NCBI RefSeq assembly: GCF_001570765.1
Contig: NZ_BCSH01000080.1
Span: 1 to 35,297, forward strand
DNA from: Nocardiopsis listeri NBRC 13360
GTDB lineage: Bacteria; Actinomycetota; Actinomycetes; Streptosporangiales; Streptosporangiaceae
Length of the DNA stretch: 35,297 nucleotides
Reading direction: 5' to 3'
Shown: piece by piece, positions 1 to 7,781 of the stretch
Position numbering within the stretch: the first letter of the stretch is position 1
Layout of the letters: every line of letters begins with the position of its first letter
Program-made: the position numbers and the translations under genes
Notes under the pieces: model-generated
What the model was told of the DNA's origin: nothing
The model's database searches: none
The model's input: the letters and a program-made list of their open reading frames with translations, nothing else

Positions 1-46
1 GTTGCGAAGACCGACCGTATTCGCACCACGCCCCGAGGTTGTCTCC

Positions 47-1063
47 ATGACCCAGGATCCCCACGCCCTCGTCGACGCCCTGCCCAAGGTGGAACTCCAC
101 GTCCACCTCGAAGGGTCGATGCCCGCCGAGACCCTCTTCGAACTGGCGAAACGGCACCGGGTCGATGGTCTCCCCGGCACCCTCGAAGAACTTCGGAGTT
201 GGTACGAGTTCACCGACTTCCCGCACTTCGTCGAGGTCTACCTGGCGTCGGTGCGCACGCTGCGGGAGGAGGCCGACTTCGCGCTGTTGACCTCGGTCGT
301 CGCCGAGCGGCTGGCCGCGCAGAACGTCCGCTACGCGGAGGTCCACGTGAGCCTGTACACCCACCTGATGCGCGGGGTGCCGGCGAAGGTGGTCTTCGAC
401 GGCATCGAACGGGCCCGGATCGAGGCCGAACGCGACCACGGCGTCCAACTCAGGTGGATCCCCGACTTCCCCGCGGACTTCGGGCCGGAGTCCGCCGAAC
501 GAACGGTGGCGGCCGTGCTCCGGGACGGCCCGTCGAGCGTGATCGGTCTCGGGGTGGGCGGGGTGGAGTCCCCGCTGGAGCCCTACGCCGAGGTGTTCGG
601 ACGGGCCAGGGCCGCCGGTCTGGTGAGCCTGCCGCACGCGGGTGAGCACGGTGGACCGGTACGGGTCCGTGAGGCGTTGGACGTGCTGAAGGCGGAGCGG
701 ATCGGGCACGGCATCGACACGATGAAGGACCCGGAGTTGGTGGCCCGCCTGGTCGACGAGCAACTGCCCATCGACGTCAGCCCCACCTCCAACCTGCGAA
801 CCCGCGCGGTGGAACGGATCGAGGACCACCCCCTGCCCGCCATGCTCGACGCGGGGCTGTTGGTCACCCTCAACAGCGACGACCCCACGATGTTCGGCAG
901 CGACCTGACCGGCGAGTACCTGATCGCCCATGACCTGCTGGGCGCGGCCGGACCGGTGCGCCTGGCCCGCAATGGCGTCGAGGCCTCCTACCTGGGTGCG
1001 GCGCGCCGTCGTGCGCTGCTGGCGGAGATCGACGCGGTGGCCGCCCGGCACGGAGTTTCCTGA
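47..1063 (+). CDS. add: Adenosine deaminase
   Basis: Product of 338 residues that should hydrolyse adenosine/deoxyadenosine to inosine plus ammonia in cytosolic purine salvage. Seen in the sequence: the N-terminal metal motif HVHLEG (His18, His20), LPHAGEHGG (His197 and the catalytic Glu200), RIGHG, TSN and LNSDDP near the C-terminus. This is the full zinc amidohydrolase set in the order usual for the family, and the length matches. The ATG at 47 is chosen because the family N-terminus (ALPKVELHVHLEG) follows directly and GAGG lies about 9 nt upstream; the frame stays open to the window edge. An aminodeoxyfutalosine deaminase of the menaquinone pathway is the main alternative, since the two families are close. 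It converges on the CapA-like gene with a hairpin between them. Confidence 0.9.
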   Translation: MTQDPHALVDALPKVELHVHLEGSMPAETLFELAKRHRVDGLPGTLEELRSWYEFTDFPHFVEVYLASVRTLREEADFALLTSVVAERLAAQNVRYAEVHVSLYTHLMRGVPAKVVFDGIERARIEAERDHGVQLRWIPDFPADFGPESAERTVAAVLRDGPSSVIGLGVGGVESPLEPYAEVFGRARAAGLVSLPHAGEHGGPVRVREALDVLKAERIGHGIDTMKDPELVARLVDEQLPIDVSPTSNLRTRAVERIEDHPLPAMLDAGLLVTLNSDDPTMFGSDLTGEYLIAHDLLGAAGPVRLARNGVEASYLGAARRRALLAEIDAVAARHGVS

Positions 1064-1090
1064 AGGGAGCCGGCCCGGTCTCCTCGTCTT

Positions 1091-1136
1091 CGGGACGCCG
1101 GGGCGCCGGTACCCGGCAACGGATGCCGGCGTCTCG
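1091..1136. terminator. Hairpin between convergent add and capA-like genes
   Basis: Arms CGGGACGCCGG and CCGGCGTCTCG pair over 11 bp with one G-T wobble around a 24-nt loop. There is no U-tract, as is common in actinomycetes. It lies between two converging stop codons and so could serve both strands. Confidence 0.55.
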
Positions 1137-1151
1137 GGTGAGAACCGGGGA

Positions 1152-2273
1152 TCAGACCGGGGAGTCGCTGAGCGGGAGTCCGCAGTCGGTGCGCATGTCC
1201 ACCCACGTTCGGTGGGCCCGTTCGGCGTCCTGGCCCTCGTAGGGAACGGGCACGCCGTCCTGGATCCGGGCGGGAGCCCAATCGGCATCCAGGACACCGC
1301 CCTGGTCGAGGGTGAGGGTGAGCACCCCGGTCTCGGCGGTCGGTCCCTCGAAGTTGTAGAACACGAAGTTGCCCAGGCCGTAGTGCACGTAGGCGTCGCC
1401 CTGGAATCCGCCCGGGGACAACACGTGCGCGTGCCCGCCGACCACGGCGGTGGCGCCGGCGTCGATGAGCTCGTCGGCCAGCGCGGGGGCGTGTGGAAGT
1501 GGACAGTGCGCGCCCTCCAACCCCCAGTGCAGGAAGACCACGACGTTGTCGTGCTCGGCGGCGGCGCCCGTGACCGCCTCCACCAGCCGGTCCTTCATCT
1601 CGTACTTGGTGGTGGCCAGACCGGGCCCGTCCTCGTTCGCGGTCCAGGCGGGAATGAGCTCCTCGTCCAGCACGTCGGTGGCGCCGAACAGGGCGACGCT
1701 CTGGCCGTCGACCTCGGCGACGTGCGGGGCGTAGGCCTCGTCCGCGTCGTGACCGGCGCCCACGAGGGTGACGGGAGAGTCGGCACCGTTGTCCAGGGTG
1801 TCGAGGAGTCCCTCCTCGCCGTAGTCCATGCCGTGGTTGTTGGCGACCGTGGCCACGTCCACGCCCGCGGAGTCCAGGGCCTCCAACGCGGTCGCGGGGG
1901 CGCGGAAGACGAAGTCCTTGCCGGGTACGGGTGTGCCGGCCTCGGTCACCGCGGTCTCCAGGTTGACCATGGCGAGGTCGGCGGCGGAGAGCCGTTCGGA
2001 GATCGGGTCGAGGGCGGTCGATGGGTCGTCGAGTCGGGACAGGAGCAGGCCCTCGAACATCACGTCACCGCCGAAGGCGATGGTGAAGGGATCGGGTGCC
2101 GCCTCGGTGGACGAAGGGGGTGTGTCGGTGCCTTTCCCGGGAGGTAGGGCACCCTCATCGGGCGATGTGTTCGGGCCTGCCGAGGAACAGGCGGCGGAGA
2201 GGGCGAACGCCAGGGTCGCGGTGCCGGCCGCGAGAACCCGGAGCCTGCGTGGACGCGTGTGTTCGGGGTTCAT
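1152..2273 (-). CDS. CapA-family lipoprotein (metallophosphatase fold)
   Basis: Product of 373 residues. It has an Arg-rich n-region, a hydrophobic segment and a lipobox ending LSAAC (Cys29), so it should be a membrane-anchored exported lipoprotein. A Ser/Pro/Thr-rich linker follows. The CapA (poly-gamma-glutamate synthesis) domain then starts with FGGDVMFEG and shows VNLETAVT, NNHGMDYG, HWGLEG and VGGHAHVLSP, the calcineurin-like metal ligands in the usual order. The family is known from capsule polyglutamate synthesis, but many actinobacterial members stand alone as here, with no capB/capC nearby, and their substrate is unknown. The ATG is preceded by GGAG 8 nt upstream. Transcribed toward add. 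Confidence 0.85.
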   Translation of the reverse strand: MNPEHTRPRRLRVLAAGTATLAFALSAACSSAGPNTSPDEGALPPGKGTDTPPSSTEAAPDPFTIAFGGDVMFEGLLLSRLDDPSTALDPISERLSAADLAMVNLETAVTEAGTPVPGKDFVFRAPATALEALDSAGVDVATVANNHGMDYGEEGLLDTLDNGADSPVTLVGAGHDADEAYAPHVAEVDGQSVALFGATDVLDEELIPAWTANEDGPGLATTKYEMKDRLVEAVTGAAAEHDNVVVFLHWGLEGAHCPLPHAPALADELIDAGATAVVGGHAHVLSPGGFQGDAYVHYGLGNFVFYNFEGPTAETGVLTLTLDQGGVLDADWAPARIQDGVPVPYEGQDAERAHRTWVDMRTDCGLPLSDSPV

Positions 2274-3052
2274 TCCATGCTCCGTGCGGGGGACCCGAGG
2301 GCATGTCCGATGGGATGTGAGGACGCCTGCCCGCCGGATCCGGTTGGCCGATTCGACCGGTTGGGGCGCGGGTTTCCTGTTGGGGTGTTCGACTTCGGTG
2401 TTCGATGAGAATCGGGTCGGGAGTGGCCCGACATGGTCAGCGTAGGCGTCTTGACCAGCGATGACACGGACCTCCGGGTGGGGGTCCCGGGGTTTTCGAT
2501 AATAGGGTGGACCGATGTTCTCTCTTCGGGCATAGTGCGCAATTCAGGCAATTTTCTATGTATGGGTTAAGGCGCGACCCGAAGAAGGTGGAAGGACGAA
2601 CCCACTAAGTTCCTTAGTGGTTTTCCGGGCGTGTCGAGAAGTAAAGTTTTCGGCGTCGATCGATGGATTCAAGGTGCGGATCGTGTCGATGAGTGGCCGA
2701 TGTTCAAGCCCTGAACAGTGGATATGTCAAGTAGTGATCATCCGTGCGTGCAGGGTGATCGTAGGTTGTTCGGGAAGTTCTGGGAAAAGCACTGCGCTTC
2801 CCCGCGCTCTGCTCTAACGTTTCGGTCCGTTGGCGGTTGTCCTCGGAACGAACTCCGAAAGGGCGTCACCGTCACCCTTGTACGAACAATCGGGCCACCT
2901 CGCCGTGCCACCGATCTGTGGTGGCCGGGCCCGTTCACCGTGCGACCCTCCCGAGTGCCCACGAACACGGGTACCGAAAGGTGCGGATCGCACGAAACCC
3001 GCGCTCCGCTCGGCGCATCCCCTGGCAGTCTTCTGAAAGGTCCAGCCGCACC
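2274..3052. other. 779-bp gene-free region between capA-like gene and chaplin
   Basis: No ORF here has coding character, although frames stay open because of base composition. The section from about 2500 to 2760 is clearly more AT-rich than its neighbours and is the likely promoter zone for the two divergent genes. The only discrete element I can support is the perfect inverted repeat at 2602-2620. The following 400 nt to the chaplin start would be an unusually long 5' leader if transcription begins near that repeat. I looked for the conserved blocks of the ydaO (c-di-AMP) riboswitch, common before actinobacterial cell-wall genes, and did not find them. Confidence 0.6.
2602..2620. promoter_or_regulatory. 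Perfect 8-bp inverted repeat followed by TTTT
   Basis: CCACTAAG-TTC-CTTAGTGG, an exact palindrome in an AT-rich patch, with TTTT directly after it on the plus strand. It could be a regulator operator in the divergent promoter region or a small intrinsic terminator/attenuator in the chaplin leader. The short AT-containing stem favours an operator. Confidence 0.45.
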
Positions 3053-4093
3053 ATGCGCAACACACTCCGTTACTCCTTCGCCACCGCAATGACCGCCGGA
3101 CTGGTGCTCGCGCCGATCGGTGCCGCGTTCGCCGACGCCCAGACCGACGGCTCGGGCGGCGTGGGCAGCGGAAACCAGGTGGTCGTCCCCGTCGACGTCG
3201 AGGCCGACCTGTGCGGCAACGCGCTCGCCATCCTGGGTATCTCAAAGGCCGACTGCACCAAGGTGTCCGAAGTCCTCTACGAGAGCAGCGGCCATTCCGC
3301 CGCCACCGATGGTTCCGGTGGTGTGGCCAGCGGAAACCAGATCATCGTTCCGGTCGACGCGGCCCTGGACGTGTGCGGTAACTCCGTCGCCGTCGCCGGT
3401 GTCTCCGAGGCCGAGTGCACCTCCGTCGTGGAGGTCCTGGAAGAGGAGGGCACCGCGAGCACCAAGGCCGCCACCGATGGTTCCGGTGGTGTGGCCAGTG
3501 GAAACCAGATCGTCCTGCCGGTCGACACCGCCATCGACATCTGCGGCAACTCCGTCGCGGTCCTGGGTGCCTCCAGCGCCAGCTGCACCACCATCATCAA
3601 CATCATCCACGCCTCCCCGGACAACGAGGGCGCGACCGAGGTCTCCACCGACGGTTCCGGTGGTGTGGCCAGCGGAAACCAGGTGGTCGTCCCCGTCGAC
3701 GCCGCGGTCGAGATCTGCGGCAACGCCGTCTCCGTCCTGGGCATGGCCGAGGCCTCCTGCATCGAGACGATCTCCGAGGAAGAGCCGCCGGAGACCCCCG
3801 AGGAGCCGGAGGAGACCCCGGAGGAGCCGGAGGAGGAGCCCGAGACTCCCGAGGAGACCCCTGAGAAGCCCGAGGAGAAGCCGGAGACGCCGGAGAAGGA
3901 GCAGGACCGCGAGGAGGAGCCCTCCGACGACAAGCCCGCCCCCTCCGACCAGGCCGACGGCCCCGCGCTCGCCGTTACCGGTAGCGCCCTGAGCGGCCTG
4001 GTCGCCGCCGCCCTGGCCGCCGTCGGCGCCGGTGGCGCGGGCCTGTACTTCGCCCGCAAGCGCAAGGCCGCCGCCACCGCCGACGAGGAGTAG
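3053..4093 (+). CDS. Four-repeat chaplin with LPXTG-type (LAVTG) sortase signal
   Basis: Product of 346 residues. A Sec signal peptide is seen with probable cleavage after AFA (residue 27). Four chaplin units follow, each of the form GNQ(V/I)xVPVDxxxxxCGNxxxxxGxxxxxC, starting near residues 40, 94, 150 and 208, each with two Cys. Then comes a Pro/Glu-rich spacer of about 50 residues, the sorting motif LAVTG, a hydrophobic helix and a basic tail (RKRK). Chaplins are secreted amyloid-forming proteins that make the aerial surface hydrophobic. The long Streptomyces chaplins have two domains and a sortase signal; this one has four. The start ATG is chosen because the signal peptide begins there, with GAAAGG 12 nt upstream. 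It has its own strong terminator downstream. Confidence 0.92.
   Translation: MRNTLRYSFATAMTAGLVLAPIGAAFADAQTDGSGGVGSGNQVVVPVDVEADLCGNALAILGISKADCTKVSEVLYESSGHSAATDGSGGVASGNQIIVPVDAALDVCGNSVAVAGVSEAECTSVVEVLEEEGTASTKAATDGSGGVASGNQIVLPVDTAIDICGNSVAVLGASSASCTTIINIIHASPDNEGATEVSTDGSGGVASGNQVVVPVDAAVEICGNAVSVLGMAEASCIETISEEEPPETPEEPEETPEEPEEEPETPEETPEKPEEKPETPEKEQDREEEPSDDKPAPSDQADGPALAVTGSALSGLVAAALAAVGAGGAGLYFARKRKAAATADEE
3143..3760 (+). repeat. Four tandem chaplin-coding repeats
   Basis: The units begin at about 3143, 3305, 3473 and 3647, spaced 54, 56 and 58 codons. The start of each unit (Thr-Asp-Gly-Ser-Gly-Gly-Val-Ala-Ser-Gly-Asn-Gln) is almost identical at DNA level over about 36 bp in units 2 to 4. 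Unit 1 is more divergent (GVGSG, different codons). This points to recent expansion or conversion among units 2-4. Confidence 0.85.
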
Positions 4094-4123
4094 GACACAC
4101 CCCGGGCACGGACCCACGCTCAA

Positions 4124-4170
4124 CGGCCGTGCCGCGCCGCTCCCGACACGGGGGCGGTGCGGCACGGCCG
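4124..4170 (+). terminator. Long GC hairpin after the chaplin gene
   Basis: A 21-bp stem pairs 4124-4144 with 4150-4170, with two G-T wobbles and a 5-nt loop (GACAC). The outer arms CGGCCGTGCCGC and GCGGCACGGCCG are perfect. It has no U-tract, the usual form of actinomycete terminators. It separates the chaplin from the SURF1 operon, whose start lies 24 nt further on. Confidence 0.8.
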
Positions 4171-4194
4171 CGGTCGTCTCATAACCTCGAAGAC

Positions 4195-5082
4195 GTGCTC
4201 AAAGTCCTGTTCTCCAGACGCATGCTGGCCTTCCACGCGCTGGTCCTGCTGATCGTCCCGTCCTTCATCTGGCTGGGGTTCTGGCAGCTCGACCGCGCCG
4301 AGCAGCGTGCCGCTTCGGTCGACCTCCAGCGGGACAACGTGGCCGCCGAGCCCGTCCCGGTGGAGGAACTCGCCAGTGTGGGCGGTGACGTCGATCCCGA
4401 CGACCGGTGGCGCACCGTCGAGGCGGAGGGGGAGTGGGACACCGACCAGCAGTTGCTGCTGCGCAACCGGGACGGCTCCCAGGGGGTGGGATTCCACGTC
4501 CTCACCCCGCTGGTCACCGAGGACGGGACCGCCCTGCTCGTCAACCGGGGATGGATCGAACGCGGTGAGACCGCGCAGGACACCCCGCAGGTCCCCCCGG
4601 TGCCGGAGGGCACCATCGAGGTGACCGGGCGTCTACAGTTCGGCGAGACCGAGGAGAACACCGGTCTGCGCGAACACGGGGGGCTGCCCGAGGGGCAGAT
4701 CATGTTCGTCGACGTCGATCGACTCTCCGACGAGCTGCCCTACCCGATCTACGGCGGCTACGTGGAGCTCATCGAGCAGGACCCCGCGCCGGATCCGGCG
4801 CCTGAACGCCTCGCCCTGCGCGAGGAGAACCTGGGCATGAGCGCCTCCTACGCCTTCCAGTGGTGGGTGTTCACCATCGTCGTGGTGGTCGGGTGGGTCA
4901 TCCTCATCCGGCGTGAGCTGCGCGATCCGCCCCAGGGCGGGTCGGGGGAGGAGGTCGCCGACGGGCCCGAGGACGAACCCGGAGACGGAGCCGAGGGCGA
5001 GAAGGAAGCCGAATCCGGGGCCGAGGAGAAGGCCGTGCCCGAGGAGGCCTCCGCCGACCGGATCCAACAGACACAGAACTAG
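4195..5082 (+). CDS. SURF1-family cytochrome oxidase assembly protein
   Basis: Product of 295 residues. An N-terminal membrane helix (about residues 10-28) runs into GFWQLDRAEQR, the SURF1 signature. An extracytoplasmic domain with LLVNRGWIERG follows, then a second helix (about 219-240) and a long acidic cytoplasmic tail of roughly 50 residues rich in Glu/Pro/Gly. SURF1 proteins help assemble heme a3/CuB of aa3-type cytochrome c oxidase in the membrane. The GTG at 4195 is chosen because it puts a short basic n-region (KVLFSRR) before the first helix; upstream codons overlap the terminator hairpin. The acidic tail is longer than in typical family members. It is followed closely by the methyltransferase gene, whose Shine-Dalgarno overlaps this stop codon. 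Confidence 0.85.
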   Translation: MLKVLFSRRMLAFHALVLLIVPSFIWLGFWQLDRAEQRAASVDLQRDNVAAEPVPVEELASVGGDVDPDDRWRTVEAEGEWDTDQQLLLRNRDGSQGVGFHVLTPLVTEDGTALLVNRGWIERGETAQDTPQVPPVPEGTIEVTGRLQFGETEENTGLREHGGLPEGQIMFVDVDRLSDELPYPIYGGYVELIEQDPAPDPAPERLALREENLGMSASYAFQWWVFTIVVVVGWVILIRRELRDPPQGGSGEEVADGPEDEPGDGAEGEKEAESGAEEKAVPEEASADRIQQTQN

Positions 5083-5089
5083 GAGCGGC

Positions 5090-5923
5090 GTGGACGACGA
5101 CCTGATCGGGGGACCGGAGTACCCGGTGCCCGGCGGTATGGACCGACGCGCGGTGGGCGCGAAGGAGAGCGCCCGGGCGGGGCGGTACTGGTGGGACGGG
5201 GCCGCCGACGCCTACCAGGCCGAACACGGGGACTTCCTGCGCGACGCCGGGTTCGTCTGGTCCCCGGAGGGGCTCGACGAGGCCGAGGCGCGGCTGCTCG
5301 GTGACGTGACCGACGCCCGCGTCCTGGAGATCGGATGCGGGGCCGGCCAGTGCTCCCGGTGGCTGCGCTCCCAGGGGGTGGCGGAGGTGGTCGCCTTCGA
5401 CCTTTCGTGGCGCCAGCTCCAGCACTCGCGGCGGATCGACGAGCAGACCGACCTGCGGGTGCCCACCGTGCAGGCGGACGCCCAGCGTCTTCCGTTCGCC
5501 ACCGGCTCCTTCGACGTGGTCTTCTCCGCCTTCGGAGCGTTCCCCTTCGTGCCCGCCGCCGAGAGCGCGCTGGCCGAGGCGGCCCGGACGTTGCGGCCCG
5601 GGGGACGGTTCGTGTTCTCGGTGACCCACCCGATCCGGTGGTGCTTTCCCGACGACCCCACCGAACACGGGCTCACCGTCCAACAGTCCTACTTCGACCG
5701 GCGTGCCTACGTGGAGGAGGACGAGGACGGTCGCGCCATCTACGCCGAACACCACCACACGATCGGCGACTGGGTACGGGGCATCACGTCGGCCGGCCTG
5801 GTCCTGCGCGACCTGGTCGAACCCGAGTGGCCCGAGGACAACGACCAGGTGTGGGGAGGTTGGGGGCCGGTGCGCGGTCGCCTCATCCCCGGCACCGTGG
5901 TGTTCAGCGCGGTCAAGCCGTAG
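5090..5923 (+). CDS. Class I SAM-dependent methyltransferase
   Basis: Product of 277 residues. Motif I VLEIGCGAGQ (about 78-87) binds SAM. The acidic end of strand beta2 (VVAFDLS), the motif VQADAQRLPF and SFDVVFSAFGAFPFV, and LRPGGRFVFSVTHPIRWCF complete a Methyltransf_11-type fold. The substrate cannot be told from sequence; proteins of this shape in actinomycetes are often annotated as generic small-molecule methylases. The GTG start at 5090 is chosen because AGGAG overlaps the SURF1 stop codon, suggesting translational coupling. The ATG at 5138 is an alternative but would lose GGPEYPVPGG. Any functional link to SURF1 is only positional. Confidence 0.85.
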   Translation: MDDDLIGGPEYPVPGGMDRRAVGAKESARAGRYWWDGAADAYQAEHGDFLRDAGFVWSPEGLDEAEARLLGDVTDARVLEIGCGAGQCSRWLRSQGVAEVVAFDLSWRQLQHSRRIDEQTDLRVPTVQADAQRLPFATGSFDVVFSAFGAFPFVPAAESALAEAARTLRPGGRFVFSVTHPIRWCFPDDPTEHGLTVQQSYFDRRAYVEEDEDGRAIYAEHHHTIGDWVRGITSAGLVLRDLVEPEWPEDNDQVWGGWGPVRGRLIPGTVVFSAVKP

Positions 5924-6022
5924 CCGGACCGTCTCCCCGGTTCGGTGGTCTGGGGCGGACGCAAAACCCCTTGGGTTCGGATGGAGCGCGCTGTAGCTTC
6001 GGGCCGGACGAAGGGAGAAACG

Positions 6023-6835
6023 GTGTCCGTACGTATGCGCGAGGTGTGGCGACAGACCCGAGAGGCCTACGAGGCCGGCCACTACACGGTGGAAGGGCGG
6101 ACGGTGGACCTGACGGGTCCGCTCGCCGAGATGCGGGAGGGTACGCGGCTGCACCTGCCCGAGGAGATCGCCGCGCTGTCGGTGCCCGAGCCGCGATTCG
6201 ACACCCGTTACGAGGTGACCGGCGAGGACACCTTGGCCGCCGCACGGCGGGTGGTCGGGGAGAGCGGTGGCAGGGTCGCGGCGCTCAACTTCGCGTCCGC
6301 CCGCAACCCCGGTGGCGGGGTGGTCAACGGGGCGCGCGCCCAGGAGGAGAGCCTGGCCCGTTCCAGCGCCCTGTACGACTCGCTGACCCGTTGCCCCGAG
6401 TACTACGAACACCACCGGGCCGAGCGAAGCCTGCTGTACTCCGACCGGGTGATCTGGTCGCCGAGTGTGCCGGTCTACCGCGACGCCAAGGGTGGTTGGT
6501 TGCCGGAGGCGGTTCCGGTCGACTTCCTCACCTCGCCCGCACCCAACCGGCGGATGGTGGAACGCAACCAGCCCGAACACGCCGACCGGGTGCTACAGGC
6601 GCTGGAGACGCGGGCCCGCGGGGTGTTGGCGGTGGCCGCCCACCATGGCGCCACTCGGCTCGTTCTGGGCGCCTGGGGTTGCGGTGTGTTCGGCAACGAC
6701 CCGGCCGCCGTGGCCGGAGCCTTCGGACGGCACTTGAAGGGGGAGTTCGCGGGGGTCTTCGATCGGGTGGTGTTCGCGGTGTTGGATCGAGACCCGGCCG
6801 TGCGGACGCCCTTCGAGGAGGTCTTCGGCGGATGA
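6023..6835 (+). CDS. TIGR02452-type poly(ADP-ribose) glycohydrolase-like macrodomain protein
   Basis: Product of 270 residues. The PARG signature is seen as GGG (97-99), seven residues, QEE (107-109) in NPGGGVVNGARAQEES. The adjacent Glu pair is the catalytic position in bacterial PARGs, which remove ADP-ribose chains from proteins. Further family features are FLTSPAPNRR, AAHHGATRLVLGAWGCGVFGND (macrodomain phosphate loop) and a final VVFAVLD strand. The length fits the bacterial TIGR02452/DUF2263 group. The GTG at 6023 follows GGGAG by 6 nt; the ATG at 6035 is possible. The next gene, a GNAT, overlaps it by four bases (ATGA), so the two are probably made together. No ADP-ribosyltransferase gene is seen nearby. 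Confidence 0.85.
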   Translation: MSVRMREVWRQTREAYEAGHYTVEGRTVDLTGPLAEMREGTRLHLPEEIAALSVPEPRFDTRYEVTGEDTLAAARRVVGESGGRVAALNFASARNPGGGVVNGARAQEESLARSSALYDSLTRCPEYYEHHRAERSLLYSDRVIWSPSVPVYRDAKGGWLPEAVPVDFLTSPAPNRRMVERNQPEHADRVLQALETRARGVLAVAAHHGATRLVLGAWGCGVFGNDPAAVAGAFGRHLKGEFAGVFDRVVFAVLDRDPAVRTPFEEVFGG

Positions 6836-7317
6836 ACGCCTGGAGTGGAACGTGGGAGAGCCGTGGGCCGTCCGGAACGCTGATCCGCAACGCCCGGCCG
6901 GATGATCACGGTCGGATTCTGCGGGTGTGTGACGCCTGGTGGGGCAAGCCGGTCACGCACATCCTGCCCCGGCTGTTCCTGGACCACTTCCACACCACCA
7001 GCCTCGTCGCGGAGGACGAGGGGAGTTTGGTCGGGTTCCTGGTGGGTTTCCCCTCGCAGGCGCGGCCGGGGGAGGCCTACGTGCACTTCGCGGCTGTGGC
7101 TCCGGCGCATCGTCGTTCGGGGTTGGCACGCGAGCTGTACCGGTTGTTCACCAACGCGGCTCGCGCCGAGGGAAGGGGAGCGGTGCGCGCGGTGACCTCT
7201 CCGTCCAACCAGCGGTCGATCGCCTTCCACCGATCAGTGGGGTTCGCCGTGACGGGCCCGTACGAGGACTACGACGGTCCCGGTACGGACCGGATGTGCT
7301 TCGAGCTGCGCCTGTGA
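6832..7317 (+). CDS. GNAT-family N-acetyltransferase
   Basis: Product of 161 residues. It has the core GNAT order: an N-terminal IRNARPDDHGRIL strand-helix, SLVGFLVGFPS, then the acetyl-CoA loop VAPAHRRSGLARELY, and SPSNQRSIAFHRSVGFAVTG near the C-terminus. The substrate is unknown. Its ATG lies inside the stop of the PARG-like gene (ATGA), a sign of translational coupling. A strong hairpin follows the stop. Confidence 0.87.
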   Translation: MNAWSGTWESRGPSGTLIRNARPDDHGRILRVCDAWWGKPVTHILPRLFLDHFHTTSLVAEDEGSLVGFLVGFPSQARPGEAYVHFAAVAPAHRRSGLARELYRLFTNAARAEGRGAVRAVTSPSNQRSIAFHRSVGFAVTGPYEDYDGPGTDRMCFELRL

Positions 7318-7323
7318 GACGAC

Positions 7324-7365
7324 AACGATCCCCGTCGCCCTTGCGAGGGGCCGGGGATTCGCGTT
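7324..7365. terminator. Bidirectional hairpin between GNAT and GntR genes
   Basis: ATCCCCG (7328-7334) pairs with CGGGGAT (7352-7358). Inside, CCCT pairs with AGGG across a TGCG loop, and outside AAC pairs with GTT. The genes on either side converge, so it can stop transcription from both. Confidence 0.7.
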
Positions 7366-7367
7366 GT

Positions 7368-7607
7368 TCAGGTCTGATTCAGGTCCGCGGCGTAGGTTCC
7401 CTTTCCGGGAACACGGGTGACGATCCCTTGCTCGGCCAGCAGGGCGTACGCGGAGCGCGCGGTGCGACGTGACACGTTGAATTCCTCGCACACGTCGGAC
7501 TCTGACGGCATCACGCGGTTGGCCGCATACCGGCCGTCCTTCACCCGGTCGCTCAACACTCGCGCGATCTGCCGGTACATCGGTTCGGGTCCATCTAGAT
7601 CCACCAC
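7368..7607 (-). CDS. Short GntR-family winged-helix regulator
   Basis: Product of 79 residues, only the winged-helix DNA-binding domain: PMYRQIARVLSDRVKDGRY, MPSESDVCEEFNVSRRTARSAY (HTH) and LLAEQGIVTRVPGKGTY (wing). There is no effector domain. Such minimal GntR proteins are common in actinomycete accessory regions. The GTG at 7607 is used, but a second GTG follows directly and there is no Shine-Dalgarno. TAGATT lies 6 nt upstream and could be a -10 box for a leaderless message. It is divergent from the two small ORFs starting at 7782, which it may control. Confidence 0.8.
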   Translation of the reverse strand: MVDLDGPEPMYRQIARVLSDRVKDGRYAANRVMPSESDVCEEFNVSRRTARSAYALLAEQGIVTRVPGKGTYAADLNQT

Positions 7608-7781
7608 GGGTCAAATCTATCCGGCCGGTAATTATGTGGGCCATAACGGTCAGGTACGAGCCAGCACGTGCCAGGTGGGCCAAGTTCGTCTATGATGAAG
7701 GAGTCCTCACGCATGAGGAACCCCGGCGACGTGCACCAACACGCCCCGGGGCTATGGCCACCGCTTAGAAGGAGCGGCAAC

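Noticed and set aside
2782..2802. Small GGGAA/TTCCC hairpin in the chaplin leader
   Set aside because: Five pairs with a long loop, likely to occur by chance.
2600..3050. A ydaO-type c-di-AMP riboswitch before the chaplin
   Set aside because: The conserved blocks were looked for and not found.
2837..3052. Extending the chaplin 72 codons upstream
   Set aside because: The added part is Arg/His-rich with no signal character, and the Sec signal peptide starts at 3053.
4904..6580. A 558-codon antisense frame
   Set aside because: Same reason: shadow of the methyltransferase and PARG-like genes.
5335..7317. A 660-codon open frame covering the methyltransferase, PARG-like gene and GNAT
   Set aside because: Only its end (6832-7317) has coding sense. 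The rest is an out-of-frame shadow in Arg/Gly/Ala-rich high-GC DNA.
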